DNA of 64,000 nucleotides from Saccharopolyspora montiporae (GTDB lineage Bacteria > Actinomycetota > Actinomycetes > Mycobacteriales > Pseudonocardiaceae): contig NZ_JADEYC010000011.1 of assembly GCF_015209505.1 (NCBI RefSeq), positions 1 through 64,000 on the forward strand, read 5' to 3'. The stretch's first letter is position 1, and every line of letters begins with the position of its first letter. The notes beneath the pieces were generated by a model that did not search any database, had not been told where the DNA came from, and was given only the letters and a program-made list of their open reading frames with translations. This document shows positions 49,220-61,041 of the stretch, in pieces. The position numbers were made by a program, and so were the translations under genes.

Positions 49220-50515
49220 GTGGACGGCATCGCGTGGAATCTGGCCCTGGTGCTGGTGTTCGTGCTGCTGGGCGGGTTCTTCGCCGCCGCGGAGATCGCA
49301 CTGGTCTCGTTGCGGCAGAGCCAGGTGCACAAGCTCGCGGAACGCGGCCGCGGCGGTGCGCGGGTGGCCCGGTTGCGGGGCGATGCCAACCGTTTCCTGT
49401 CCGCGGTGCAGATCGGCGTGACCTTCACCGGGTTCTTCGCCTCCAGCTACGGCGGGGCGACAATCGCGGTGCGGGTCGAACCGGTGCTGACCGGCTGGGG
49501 CTTGCCGGTGGGTCTGGCCGCTGCGGTCGCCCTGGTGCTGGTGACGCTGCTGGTGTCCTACCTGTCGCTCGTGCTGGGCGAGCTCGCGCCGAAACGCTTG
49601 GCGCTCCAGCAATCCGAGCGCGTCGCACTGGCCACCGCCGGGGTGCTCGACCTGCTGGCCACCGTCGCCCGGCCACTGATCTGGCTGCTGTCGGTCTCCA
49701 CGAACGCGGTGGTGCGGTTGATCGGCCTCAACCCGCGCGCGGCGGAGGGCGAGGTCACCGAGGAGGAGCTGCGCGACATGGTGCGCACCAGCGAGCAACT
49801 CTCCGTGGAGGAGCGGCAGCTACTCAGCGACGCGTTCCAAGCCACCGACCGGGTGCTCAACGAGGTCATGGTGCCGCGCACCGAGGCGGACTTCCTGGAC
49901 CGCACCACCACGCTGGACGCCGCGGTCGACGAGATCACCGACAAACCGCACTCGCGCTACCCGGTGATCCGGGACACCGCGGACGACGTCGTGGGGTTCA
50001 TCCACGTGCGCGACCTGCTCACCGCGACCCGCAACGGCGCGGGCGCCGAGCGCACCGTCGCCGAGATCACCCGCCCGGTGATCGCGCTGCCGGGCAGCAA
50101 ACCGGTGCTGGCGGCGCTGTCCCAACTGCGGCGCCGCGGCGGGCACCTGTCGGTGGTGGTCGACGAATACGGCGGCACCGCGGGCATCGTCACGGTCGAG
50201 GACCTGGTGGAGGAGGTCGTCGGCGATATCTGGGACGAGTACGACCCGAGCGCGGCGCCGGTGCACACCCGCCGGGACGGGGGTTTCGACGCGGACGGCA
50301 TGCTGCACCGCAGCGATTTCGCGCAGCAGACCGGGATCGTGCTGCCGGACGGCCCGTTCGACACGCTGGCGGGATTCGTGGTCAGCAGGCTGGGGCGCAT
50401 CCCCGTCGAAGGGGATGTGCTGACCGCACTGGGGCACCGGTTCACGGTGCGCGAGATGGACGGCAGGCGGGTGTCCCGGCTGTTGGTGACCACCGAGCCG
50501 GGCCAGCCCCGGTGA
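49220..50515 (+). CDS. CNNM/CorC-family (HlyC/CorC) membrane protein with CBS domains
   Basis: 431 residues from the GTG at 49220; an earlier GTG at 49196 would add 8 residues. The N-terminal DUF21/CNNM domain has four hydrophobic segments (FFAAAEIALVSLRQSQVHKL, SYLSLVLGELAPKRLAL). A pair of CBS domains follows (VMVPRTEADFLDRTTTLDAA onward; DEYGGTAGIVTVEDLVEEVV). The C-terminal CorC_HlyC domain lies at about 345-420. Members move or sense magnesium and other divalent ions. CAGAAT at 49206-49211 lies 8 bases before the GTG. It is a lone gene. Confidence 0.88.
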   Translation: MDGIAWNLALVLVFVLLGGFFAAAEIALVSLRQSQVHKLAERGRGGARVARLRGDANRFLSAVQIGVTFTGFFASSYGGATIAVRVEPVLTGWGLPVGLAAAVALVLVTLLVSYLSLVLGELAPKRLALQQSERVALATAGVLDLLATVARPLIWLLSVSTNAVVRLIGLNPRAAEGEVTEEELRDMVRTSEQLSVEERQLLSDAFQATDRVLNEVMVPRTEADFLDRTTTLDAAVDEITDKPHSRYPVIRDTADDVVGFIHVRDLLTATRNGAGAERTVAEITRPVIALPGSKPVLAALSQLRRRGGHLSVVVDEYGGTAGIVTVEDLVEEVVGDIWDEYDPSAAPVHTRRDGGFDADGMLHRSDFAQQTGIVLPDGPFDTLAGFVVSRLGRIPVEGDVLTALGHRFTVREMDGRRVSRLLVTTEPGQPR

Positions 50516-50579
50516 GCCGTTCCGGCCGCGGGCGTACCACCGCAGGCGCGGCGGATCCGCCCGCGGCGCGGACAGGTCC

Positions 50580-50738
50580 TTAGAACAGCACGAGGATCCC
50601 GACACCGACCACGATGGCCAGGACCACCACCACCGCGGCGGTCAGCAGCAGCGCGCGCAGTCTCGGCTGGTTCTCCCGGGCCTCCGACTGAGCGCGCTCC
50701 CGCCACTGCATGAAGGTCGTGCCCTCACCGTCACCCAT
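50580..50738 (-). CDS. Small tail-anchored membrane protein (52 residues)
   Basis: The protein begins MGDGEGTTFMQWRERAQSEA and ends in one long hydrophobic helix (about 30-51), so it is a single-pass membrane protein with a charged cytoplasmic part. ATG at 50738 has CAGGAG 7 to 8 bases upstream. I do not recognise a family. It is convergent with the CNNM gene (64-base gap) and divergent from the nitrilase-family gene. Confidence 0.6.
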   Translation of the reverse strand: MGDGEGTTFMQWRERAQSEARENQPRLRALLLTAAVVVVLAIVVGVGILVLF

Positions 50739-51031
50739 TGCTGACTCCTGCTCGTGCCGGACTCTCGACCGCCGGTCGGCGGTTGCGCAGACCACGATGT
50801 CATACGGTTTGCCCGTTGCTGCGGCACGCGCCGAGCAGCGGGACCCGGTTCTGCGCGCGCGACCGCCACCGCGCGGGGGTCAAGGACACCTCTTCAGCAG
50901 ATTGTCCACCCGATCGTGCGAGGCGGTGCGCGGCGCGACCGGTCCGCGCAGCGGCACTCGGGCCCGGACCGGACTGGTATACAGCGCGTGGGGCCCGGGC
51001 GAGGCGGGCCGCAGGGACGAAGGGACCACGC

Positions 51032-52184
<1,153 letters not shown>

Positions 52185-52223
52185 GCACCGCGCCCGCCCT
52201 CGGGCGGCTCCTCCGGAATCGAA

Positions 52224-52240
52224 TACACCCCCCGGGGTAC
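52224..52240 (+). promoter_or_regulatory. Second CstR-type operator, before the persulfide dioxygenase gene
   Basis: ACCCC (52227-52231) and GGGGT (52234-52238) form an inverted repeat, flanked by TAC (52224-52226, 52238-52240 region). It is 13 bases upstream of the next ATG and resembles the first operator, so the dioxygenase gene may have its own CstR-controlled promoter. Confidence 0.55.
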
Positions 52241-52252
52241 TGGAGTGACACC

Positions 52253-53656
52253 ATGACGACTGCACCGCTGCCCGACGAGGTCCACGTCGAGGTCATCGAG
52301 ACCTCGTCGCTCGGCGACCGGAGCTACCTGGCCACCGACGGCGAGCTGGCCGTGGTGGTCGACCCGCAGCGCGACGTGGACCGGGTCCTCGCGCTGGCGG
52401 GTCGGCTGGGCGTGCGCATCGCACTGGTCCTGGAGACGCACGTGCACAACGACTACGTCTCCGGCGGGCTGGAACTAGCCCGGCTGACCGGCGCCGACTA
52501 CGCCATCCACGCCGCCGACGAGGTCCCGTTCCGCCACCTGCCGCTACATCCCGACGATGAGCTGGAGGTCGCGCCGCGGCTGCGGGTGCGCGCGGTGGCC
52601 ACCCCGGGGCACACGTTCCACCACCTGTCCTACGTGCTGCTGCACGACGACCGGCCGATCGGCGTGTTCACCGGCGGTTCGCTGCTGTACGGCACCACCG
52701 GGCGCACCGACCTGCTCGGCGAGGAGCACAGCGAGGAGCTCGCCCGCCACCAGCACGCCTCCGCGCACAAGCTGGCCGACCTGCTCCCGCAGGGGGCGCG
52801 CATCTGGCCCACGCACGGGTTCGGCAGCTTCTGCTCGGCGAGCCAGGCGAGCGGCGAGTCCTCGACCATCGGCGAGCAGTGGGCGGTCAACCCGGCGCTG
52901 TCGCTGGGCGAGCAGGACTTCGTCGAGACCACGCTGGCCGGCCTGGACGTCTATCCCGCCTACTACGCGCACATGGGCGTGCGCAACGCCGCGGGGCCGG
53001 AGCCGCTCGACCTGCGCGCACCGACCCGCGCCGACGCCACCGAGCTCGCCGAGCGGCTGCGGCGCGGCGAGTGGGTGGTCGACCTGCGCTCGCGCACAGC
53101 CTATGTGGCCGCCCACCTCACCGGGACCATCAGCCTAGGGCTGGACGGTCCGATGGCCACCTGGCTGGGCTGGATGATCGACTGGGGTGCCCCGATCACC
53201 CTGCTCGGCGAAACCCCCGCCCAGGTCGCCGACGCGCAGCGGGAACTGGCGCGGATCGGCATCGACGCGTTCGCCGCCGCGGCCACCGGGCAGCCCGCCG
53301 AGCTAGCCGCCCGTCCGGACCAGCTGACCAGCACGCCGGTGGCGGGCTTCCCGGAACTGGCCGCCGCGCTGTCCGGGGCTCCCGGCGACCTGCCCGGGCC
53401 GGACGTGGTGCTGGACGTGCGCACCAACAACGAGTGGAACGATGCGCACGTGGTCGATGCCGTGCACGTTCCGCTGTACGAACTCCCCCGGCGGCTGGCC
53501 GAGATCCCGGCCGGAACCGTCTGGGTGCACTGCGGCAGCGGGTACCGGGCCACCGCCGCGGCCTCACTGCTGGAGTCGGCCGGGCGGACCGCCGTGGTCG
53601 TGGACGACCAGTTCGCCACCGCGGGCCAGGCGGGCGTTCCGCTGGCAACCGGCTGA
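52253..53656 (+). CDS. cstB: Persulfide dioxygenase fused to rhodanese domains (CstB-like)
   Basis: 467 residues. The N-terminal metallo-beta-lactamase domain is ETHE1-like: THVHNDYVSGG gives iron ligands His63 and His65 with Asp67, and ATPGHTFHHLSYVL gives a third His. A rhodanese-like domain without its cysteine (about 255-350) is followed by a second with Cys427 (VWVHCGSGYRA). This layout matches S. aureus CstB, which oxidises low-molecular-weight persulfide and releases thiosulfate. ATG at 52253 has GGAG about 8 bases upstream. Confidence 0.9.
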   Translation: MTTAPLPDEVHVEVIETSSLGDRSYLATDGELAVVVDPQRDVDRVLALAGRLGVRIALVLETHVHNDYVSGGLELARLTGADYAIHAADEVPFRHLPLHPDDELEVAPRLRVRAVATPGHTFHHLSYVLLHDDRPIGVFTGGSLLYGTTGRTDLLGEEHSEELARHQHASAHKLADLLPQGARIWPTHGFGSFCSASQASGESSTIGEQWAVNPALSLGEQDFVETTLAGLDVYPAYYAHMGVRNAAGPEPLDLRAPTRADATELAERLRRGEWVVDLRSRTAYVAAHLTGTISLGLDGPMATWLGWMIDWGAPITLLGETPAQVADAQRELARIGIDAFAAAATGQPAELAARPDQLTSTPVAGFPELAAALSGAPGDLPGPDVVLDVRTNNEWNDAHVVDAVHVPLYELPRRLAEIPAGTVWVHCGSGYRATAAASLLESAGRTAVVVDDQFATAGQAGVPLATG

Positions 53657-53718
53657 AATCTCTTATCGCGCAACATCAACCGTGGGCAGCAGCCCGCCAC
53701 GAGTCCGGAAGGACGACC

Positions 53719-54303
53719 ATGACCGCTTTACCGTCCACATCGGATGTCCACCAGGTGCGCGAACTGCGCACCAGCCACCCGCGCGCCCGCGTCATCGACG
53801 TGCGCACCCCGGGTGAATTCGAGTCGGCGCACATCCCCGGCTCGCGCAACGTCCCGCTGGACCTGCTGCAGCGGCACCGCGGCGCGCTGGCCACCGAGCA
53901 CACCGACCCGGTGGTGCTGGTGTGCCGCACCGGCAACCGCGCCGAGCAGGCACGCACCCTGCTGGCCGAGTCCGGGTTCGACGAACTCACCGTGCTCGGA
54001 GGCGGCGTGGACGCCTGGGACCGGTCCGACGCGCCGCTGGAGCGCGGTCGCGGGAAGTGGGCCATGGAACGCCAGGTCCGCCTGGTGGCCGGATCGGTAG
54101 TGCTGACCAGCGTCCTCGGCAGCCGGTTCGTCCCGAAGCTGAAGTGGGTCGCCGCGTTCATCGGCGGCGGGCTGACCTTCGCCGCGATCACCGACACCTG
54201 CGGCATGGCCAAGGCGCTGTCCCTGCTGCCGTACAACCGGACCCCGCAGCACGACGCCGACGACCTGCTGTCCGCGCTGACCGGCGCGGATCCGGCTCGC
54301 TGA
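53719..54303 (+). CDS. Rhodanese with C-terminal DUF2892 membrane domain (YgaP-like)
   Basis: 194 residues. The rhodanese domain covers about 10-108 with Cys69 in [13 protein letters not shown], which carries the sulfane sulfur. The C-terminal half (about 115-165) contains two membrane segments of the DUF2892 type, as in E. coli YgaP. It may hand sulfur from persulfides to an acceptor at the membrane. ATG at 53719 has GGAAGGA upstream. It lies 62 bases after the persulfide dioxygenase gene and 7 bases before the TauE gene, in one operon. Confidence 0.87.
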   Translation: MTALPSTSDVHQVRELRTSHPRARVIDVRTPGEFESAHIPGSRNVPLDLLQRHRGALATEHTDPVVLVCRTGNRAEQARTLLAESGFDELTVLGGGVDAWDRSDAPLERGRGKWAMERQVRLVAGSVVLTSVLGSRFVPKLKWVAAFIGGGLTFAAITDTCGMAKALSLLPYNRTPQHDADDLLSALTGADPAR

Positions 54304-54310
54304 GTCGACC

Positions 54311-55078
54311 GTGCCGCTGATCGCCGCCGCCGGCATCGTCCTCGGCCTGTGCATGGGCCTGCTCGGTGCCGGCGGTTCCGTCCTCGCACTGCCGGTGCTG
54401 GTGCACGGCGCCGGCCAATCGCCGGCGACCGCCATCCCGACCGCGCTGGCCGTGGTCGCGCTGTCCTCGCTCGGCGGACTGCTGTCCCGGCCCCGGCTGC
54501 GCCAGGTCCGCTGGCCGGTGGCGGCGGTCTTCGCCGCGAGCGGCGTACCGGGTTCGTTCGCCGGGACCGCGCTCAGCCGGACCCTCGACGACGACCTGCT
54601 GCTGCTGGGTTTTTCCGTGCTCATGGCGGTGGTGGCGGTCCGGATGCTGCGCGGCGACGATGCCGGCGTGGACCACTGCCACACCGCGGGTGGGGCGTTC
54701 GACTGGCGCAGGTGCCTGCCGCGATCCGCGCTGACCGGTGCCGGTGTGGGCGTGCTGACGGGTTTGTTCGGCGTGGGCGGCGGTTTCCTCGTGGTGCCCG
54801 CGCTGACAGTGCTGCTCGGCCTGTCCGCGGGCCAGGCGGTGGCGACCTCGCTGGTGGTGGTCACGGTCAATTCGGCGGGCGGGCTGCTGGCCCACCTCAG
54901 CGATCTGCAGGGCGTGGACCTCGGCGTCCTGGCGGTGTTCGCGGTCACCGCGCTGCTGGCCTCGGTGCCCGCCGGACGGCTGGCCCACCGGCTGCCGGGC
55001 GAGCTGGTGCGCCGCGCGTTCGCGGTGGTCGTACTGCTCGTGGCGGTTGGGATGGCGGCGGGCGCGCTGCTGGGCTGA
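54311..55078 (+). CDS. TauE/SafE-family sulfite or organosulfur exporter
   Basis: 255 residues with about eight membrane helices. Two repeat motifs typical of TSUP transporters are [18 protein letters not shown] and [20 protein letters not shown], each at the start of a half. In cst-type operons a TauE protein exports sulfite or thiosulfate made during sulfide oxidation. GTG start at 54311 is 7 bases after the rhodanese stop, so it is the last gene of the operon. The stop touches the convergent CPBP gene stop. Confidence 0.85.
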   Translation: MPLIAAAGIVLGLCMGLLGAGGSVLALPVLVHGAGQSPATAIPTALAVVALSSLGGLLSRPRLRQVRWPVAAVFAASGVPGSFAGTALSRTLDDDLLLLGFSVLMAVVAVRMLRGDDAGVDHCHTAGGAFDWRRCLPRSALTGAGVGVLTGLFGVGGGFLVVPALTVLLGLSAGQAVATSLVVVTVNSAGGLLAHLSDLQGVDLGVLAVFAVTALLASVPAGRLAHRLPGELVRRAFAVVVLLVAVGMAAGALLG

Positions 55079-55984
55079 CTAGGACCGCGCGCGCCGGAAC
55101 GCGATGTGCGCGACGACCGCCCCGGCCAGCAGGACCGCCGTGGTGACCAGGCTGCCCTCCACGCCGAAGCCACCGCCGGTGAGCAGGTCCTCACTACCGG
55201 GCACCGGCACGGTCCGCAGCAGCGTCGCCTGCAGGTCCATTCCGGACACCGGGATGCCGTAGACGTTGCCCTGCAACCAGTTCCACACCACGTGGAAGGC
55301 ACACACGCCCCACAGACCGCCTTCGGCCAGCGCCCACAGCGCCAGCAGCACCCCGATGAGCGCGATGTTGACCAGCGCGACCCAGCTGAAGTGCATGTTC
55401 ACCCCGTGCAGCGCGGCGAACACGGCGGCCTGCACGAGCACCGCCGCCACGAGTCCCCACCGGCGAAAGGTGACCTGCAGCAGGTATCCGCGGGTGACGA
55501 CCTCCTCGGTGGTGGCCTGCACCGCGAAGCCGGTCAGCGCCACCAGCACGACGCCGATCCCCGCGCGGGCCGCACCGGAGGTGGAGGCGCCGCTGAGCAG
55601 GCCGAGCAGCACCGGGATCGACACCAGGACCGCGGCCACGACCGCGCCCAGCGCGAGGTGGGTCAGCGGGCGGCCGCCGGTGGTGAACCCGATGCTGCCG
55701 AACGGGCGGCGCTCCTTGCCGGCCATCCACAGCCACAGCAGCAGCACAGCCCCGCCGAAACTCAGCATCGTGGCCTGCTGGGTGGCCAGGCCCATCCGCC
55801 CGGTGAGCAGCTCGACCGGGTCGGCGCCGAACAGCGGGATCAGCGCGAACCCGGCCAGCAGCTGCCCCACCAACAGGCACACCAGCGCCACGACGATGCC
55901 TACCACCGGGCCGGTGGGCCTGCGGGCGCGCTCGGCTCCGGCCAGCAGGGGCGAGATGGCGGGGGCACGGCTCTGCTCGGTCAT
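55079..55984 (-). CDS. CPBP-family intramembrane metalloprotease
   Basis: 301 residues with about eight membrane helices. The Rce1-like motifs are [13 protein letters not shown] (EExxxR), [13 protein letters not shown] and [16 protein letters not shown]. Bacterial members are linked to protein processing, bacteriocin immunity or maturation; the substrate is unknown here. ATG at 55984. It lies directly before nadC in the same direction with a 50-base gap and is convergent with the TauE gene. Confidence 0.85.
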   Translation of the reverse strand: MTEQSRAPAISPLLAGAERARRPTGPVVGIVVALVCLLVGQLLAGFALIPLFGADPVELLTGRMGLATQQATMLSFGGAVLLLWLWMAGKERRPFGSIGFTTGGRPLTHLALGAVVAAVLVSIPVLLGLLSGASTSGAARAGIGVVLVALTGFAVQATTEEVVTRGYLLQVTFRRWGLVAAVLVQAAVFAALHGVNMHFSWVALVNIALIGVLLALWALAEGGLWGVCAFHVVWNWLQGNVYGIPVSGMDLQATLLRTVPVPGSEDLLTGGGFGVEGSLVTTAVLLAGAVVAHIAFRRARS

Positions 55985-56034
55985 AGCCGCCGATCGTGCC
56001 CGACCGCTTCCCGAGCGGCACGAACCCCCGCGGC

Positions 56035-56883
56035 TCACATGTCCAGACCCAGGTCCAGGCTCGGGGCCGAGTGCGTGAGCCCGCCGACCGCGAGGTAGCC
56101 GACGCCGGTCGCGGCGTACTCCCGCGCGTGCTGCAGCGTCAGCCCGCCGGACGCCTCCAGTTCGGTGCCGCACCCGCGTTCGCGCACCAGCGCGACCGCC
56201 GCCGCACACTGCTGCGGGGTGAAGTTGTCCAGCAGCACCAGGTCCACGTCCTCGTCCAGCACCTCGGCCAATTCATCCACTGTGGACACTTCGACTTCCA
56301 TCGGCAGGTCCGGGGCCCGCAGGCGGCAGGCGCGCACCGCCGCCACCACCGAGCCGGCCGCGACCACGTGGTTGTCCTTGATCAGCAGCGCGTCGCCGAG
56401 TCCCATCCGGTGGTTGCGGCCACCACCGCAGCGCACCGCGTACTTCTGCAGGTCACGCATGCCCGGCAGCGTCTTGCGGCTGTCCCGGATGACGCAGCCC
56501 GTGCCGGAGACCGCATCGACCCACTGCCGGGTGCGCGAAGCGATGCCGGACAGGTGGCACAACAGGTTCAGCGCGGTGCGCTCGGCGGTGAGCAGTCCGC
56601 GCACCGGAGCCCGCACGCGCAACGCGCAGTCCTCCGCCCGCACCCGGTCGCCGTCCGCGCGTTCGGCGAGCACCGTGTAGCGGTCGGCTCCGATGACCTC
56701 GTCCAGCACCGCGCGCACCACCGGCACACCGGCCAGCACCCCCGCCGAGCGGGTGTTGAACCCGGCCTCGGCCACCGCCTCGGCGGGCACGGTGGCCTCG
56801 GTGGTGGCGTCCGGACCGTGCCGCAGGTCCTCGCGCAGCGCGGTGCGCACGACCTGCAGCGCGCTGTCCCGATCGACACTCAC
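56035..56883 (-). CDS. nadC: Nicotinate-nucleotide diphosphorylase (quinolinate phosphoribosyltransferase)
   Basis: 282 residues. It converts quinolinate and PRPP to nicotinate mononucleotide. RDSRKTLPGMRDLQKYAVRC, GGGRNHRMGLGDALLIKDNH and the C-terminal VDLVLLDNFTPQQ and LEASGGLTLQHAREYAATGV are family signatures; the consensus has Thr where this one has Ser in RDSRKT. GTG start at 56883 overlaps the nadB stop (GTGA). It is the last gene of nadABC. Confidence 0.96.
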   Translation of the reverse strand: MSVDRDSALQVVRTALREDLRHGPDATTEATVPAEAVAEAGFNTRSAGVLAGVPVVRAVLDEVIGADRYTVLAERADGDRVRAEDCALRVRAPVRGLLTAERTALNLLCHLSGIASRTRQWVDAVSGTGCVIRDSRKTLPGMRDLQKYAVRCGGGRNHRMGLGDALLIKDNHVVAAGSVVAAVRACRLRAPDLPMEVEVSTVDELAEVLDEDVDLVLLDNFTPQQCAAAVALVRERGCGTELEASGGLTLQHAREYAATGVGYLAVGGLTHSAPSLDLGLDM

Positions 56884-58480
56884 GCCGCCACCTCCGACAC
56901 CGCGGTGTCCGCACCGAGCAGGAATCCGGACACGTCCAGGCGCAGCGCCGTACTGCGGCGCAGCTCCCGGTCCGGCTGCGGGAAATCCGTCCTGCGGTGG
57001 CTGCCGCGCGATTCGGTGCGTTGCGCCGCTGCGGTCAGCAACGCCTGGGCGGTCAGCAGCAGCGCCGAGTCTTCGACGGCCTGCCGGGTGCTCAGCGGCC
57101 GGGCCACCGACCCGCGGTCGAGCACCCGGGCCGCCTCCGCCAATCCCGCGGCGCTGCGCCCGATCCCGGCGCGACGGCTCATGGTGCGCTGCAGCAGGTC
57201 CCGGTCGACGACCGGCTGGGCGGGCGGCGGCGCGGCCCGGTCCGGCGACTCGGCGGCCAGCACTCCGGAACGCAGGTCGGCGCCGGCGGCCTCGGCGGCC
57301 TGCTGCCCGACCACGAGCCCTTCCAACAGGCTGTTCGAGGCGAGCCGGTTGGCGCCGTGCAGGCCGGTGCGGGCGACCTCACCGGCCGCGTACAGCCCGG
57401 TGACCCCCGTCCGCCCGTGCACGGTGGACACCACGCCGCCGCACGCGTAGTGCGCGGCCGTGGTGACCGGGACCGGTTCGCGGCGCGGATCGATCCCCGC
57501 CTGCGCGCAGGCGGCCAGCACCGTGGGGAACCGATCGCTGAACTGCGCGGAGATCCCGGTGGCATCCAAGTACACGTGGTCGGTCCCGGTTTCGGCCATC
57601 CGCCGCGCGATCGCGGCGGACACGACATCCCGCGGGGCCAGATCGGCCAGCTGGTGCTCGTCGCGCATCACCCGCTGCCCGCGGGCGTCGACCAGCACCG
57701 CGCCCTCTCCCCGCACGGCCTCGGTGACCAGGGGGCGACGGCCGCGCGGAGCCCCCGGCGCGTACAGCACCGTGGGGTGGAACTGGACGAACTCCAGATC
57801 GGCCACCGCGGCACCGGCCCGCAGCGCCAGCGCGACACCGTCCGCAGTGGACACGTCGGGGTTCGTCGTCGCCTCGTAGAGCTGGCCGAGCCCGCCGGTA
57901 GCCAGGAGGACCGCGGGTGCGCGCAGCAGTCCGGTGCGCCCTTCGGCGTCGATGGCCAGCGCACCGGTCACCGCGCCGCGCGACCCGCGGACCAGCTCGG
58001 CCACGCAATGCCGCTCCAGCACCGCGATCCCGCCTTCGCGCGCCGAATCCCCGAGCGCCCGCTGCACTTCGGCGCCGGTGGCGTCCCCACCCGCGTGGAT
58101 CACCCGGAACGCGCTGTGCCCGCCTTCCCGGGTGCGGTCCAGGCTCCCAGCGGCATCGGCGTCGAACCGCGCGCCGAGCTCGCACAACCGGCGTACTGCG
58201 GCGCCCCCGGCGGACAGGATGCCGGTCACCGCCGGACGCGAGCACAGCCCGGCACCGGCCAGCAGCGTGTCCTGGACGTGCGCGCCCAGGCTGTCCCCGG
58301 GGTCGCCGTCCTCATCGCGGTGCACCGCGATCCCGCCCTGCGCCCATCCGGTGTTGCCCGCCAGCGCGTCGTCCTTGCTGATGACCAGCACGCGCAACCC
58401 CAGTTCCCGAGCGCGCAGCGCCGCGGTCAGCCCGGCCACACCGGTCCCCACCACCAACAGGTCGGCGTGCGCCTCCCAGC

Positions 58481-58484
<4 letters not shown>
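56880..58484 (-). CDS. nadB: L-aspartate oxidase
   Basis: 534 residues. The flavoenzyme oxidises aspartate to iminoaspartate. N-terminal FAD motif [17 protein letters not shown], the [12 protein letters not shown] loop, [12 protein letters not shown], the active-site region [33 protein letters not shown] and [20 protein letters not shown] are all present. The C-terminal helical domain is complete. ATG at 58484 overlaps the nadA stop (ATGA). It works with NadA to produce quinolinate. Confidence 0.96.
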
Positions 58485-59497
<1,013 letters not shown>

Positions 59498-59554
59498 GTC
59501 GTCCTCCTCGCCGCCGGGTGGTCTCCACCGGCGCCCCCGGGACCTCCGGTTCAA

Positions 59555-59577
59555 GTTTTCGCCTTACAATCGAAAAC
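59555..59577. promoter_or_regulatory. Probable NrtR operator between nadA and nrtR
   Basis: GTTTTCG (59555-59561) and CGAAAAC (59571-59577) form a perfect inverted repeat with a 9-base spacer. TACAAT (59565-59570), the likely -10 of nrtR, lies inside it, and the ATG follows directly at 59578. Binding would repress nrtR and probably the divergent nad operon. Confidence 0.75.
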
Positions 59578-60291
59578 ATGCCGGATCCTAACACCGCGAA
59601 CCGGACATCGACCCGGGACCTTGGTCACGAAGTGCTGGGCGCGGTGCTGCGCATCCGGGACGGGCGGGTCGGGGTGCTGCTGTGGCAGCGCGCCCGCCAA
59701 CCGGACGTGCACCGCTGGTCACTGCCCGGTGGCAAGCTCGCCGCCGACGAGGACGTGGAGACCTCGGTGCGCCGGCAGCTCGCCGAGAAGGTCGATGTGC
59801 GCACGCTCAGCCACGTCGAGCAGCTCGCCGTGTTCAGCAGGCCCGACCGGGTGCCGGGAGCGCGCCTGGTGGCCACCGCGTTCCTGGCCCTGGTCCCCAC
59901 CAGCGTCGACCCGGAGATCCCCGCCGACACCGCGTGGTGGCCCGTCGACGAACTGCCCGAGACCGCCTTCGACCACGAGCAGATCGTGCACGCGGCCCGG
60001 GACCGCCTGCGCGCCAAGCTCTCCTACACCAACATCGGATTCGCGCTGGCCCCCGCCGAGTTCACCGTCTCCGAGCTGCGGCGCATCTACTCCGCGGCAC
60101 TGGGCTACGAGGTCGCGGCCACCAACCTGCAGCGCGTGCTCACCCGGCGCGGCGCCCTGGAACCGACCGGCGACACCGTGCCGGCCGGCCCCGCGGGCGG
60201 ACGACCGCCCGCGCTGTTCCGGTTCGCCTCCCGAGATCTGGCGGTCACCGATCCGTTCGCCGTGTTCCGCCCGCCGGGACCGGGGAACTGA
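59578..60291 (+). CDS. nrtR: NrtR-type Nudix regulator of NAD synthesis
   Basis: 237 residues. The N-terminal Nudix fold (about 15-150) has a decayed Nudix box: GGKLAADEDVETSVRRQLAEK, where the catalytic REUXEE reads RQLAEK. So it likely binds ADP-ribose without cutting it. The C-terminal winged helix (SYTNIGFALAPAEFTVSELR, then YEVAATNLQRVLTRRG) is the NrtR DNA-binding domain. It represses nadABC in related actinobacteria (Rv1593c in mycobacteria, from memory). ATG at 59578 is 7 bases after TACAAT, suggesting a leaderless and autoregulated mRNA. Confidence 0.9.
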   Translation: MPDPNTANRTSTRDLGHEVLGAVLRIRDGRVGVLLWQRARQPDVHRWSLPGGKLAADEDVETSVRRQLAEKVDVRTLSHVEQLAVFSRPDRVPGARLVATAFLALVPTSVDPEIPADTAWWPVDELPETAFDHEQIVHAARDRLRAKLSYTNIGFALAPAEFTVSELRRIYSAALGYEVAATNLQRVLTRRGALEPTGDTVPAGPAGGRPPALFRFASRDLAVTDPFAVFRPPGPGN

Positions 60292-60357
60292 ACCGGACCG
60301 AGAACACACCGGCGCCGAGCGACTGCCACACGCCCGGCCACAACGTAGGTTGGAACG

Positions 60358-61035
60358 GTGATGGACACGCTTGCGCTGTTCCCCTTGGGTTCCGTGTTGC
60401 TGCCCGGCGGCGACCTGCCGCTGCACATCTTCGAGCCGCGCTACCGGCGGCTGATCGACGACCTGGCCAACGAGGTGCTCCCGGACCGCACGTTCGGCGT
60501 CGTGGGCATCCGCCAGGGCTGGGAGGTCGGCGACGACAACGTGGACTCGATGTACGACGTCGGGTGCACCGCCGAGCTCGGCCAGGTCCGCCAGCTGCCC
60601 GCGGGCCGGTTCGACGTCAACGCCACCGGCGGGCAGCGCTTCCGCCTGCTGCAGATCGACAGCACGTCCGCGCCCTACCTCATGGCCCGGGTCGAACCGC
60701 TGCCGGACGACCCGCCACCGGACGACGGGCCACAGCGCCGCGCCCGGCTCGTCGACGCGGCCCGCGCGGCGCACCGGCGCTACCACGAGACCGGCCTGCG
60801 CGGCGGGGCGACCGAGTTCGCCGAGGACACCGACCCGGCGGACCTCGCCTACCGGCTGGCCGACGACAGCGTGCTCACCGTCGAGGACCGGCAGTCGCTA
60901 CTGGCCGAGACCGACCCGCTGGCCCGGCTGCGCAGCGTGCGCGGGCTGCTGCTGCGCGAAGCCGAGTTCCTGCGCGAGCTACGCGCGGTTCCGGCACCGC
61001 TGACCGAGTTCGCGCACGAGACCAGCACGAACTGA
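60358..61035 (+). CDS. LON N-terminal (substrate-binding) domain protein
   Basis: 225 residues. It has the LON substrate-binding domain without ATPase or protease parts: LALFPLGSVLLPGGDLPLHI, then FEPRYRRLIDDLA, and LGQVRQLPAGRFDV near residue 78. A helical C-terminal part follows. Such stand-alone proteins are common in actinobacteria and have no firm function. GTG at 60358 is 6 bases after TAGGTT (60346-60351); an ATG directly follows the GTG. It lies 66 bases after nrtR and is convergent with the DUF2567 gene (6-base gap). Confidence 0.85.
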   Translation: MMDTLALFPLGSVLLPGGDLPLHIFEPRYRRLIDDLANEVLPDRTFGVVGIRQGWEVGDDNVDSMYDVGCTAELGQVRQLPAGRFDVNATGGQRFRLLQIDSTSAPYLMARVEPLPDDPPPDDGPQRRARLVDAARAAHRRYHETGLRGGATEFAEDTDPADLAYRLADDSVLTVEDRQSLLAETDPLARLRSVRGLLLREAEFLRELRAVPAPLTEFAHETSTN

Positions 61036-61041
61036 GCCGGG

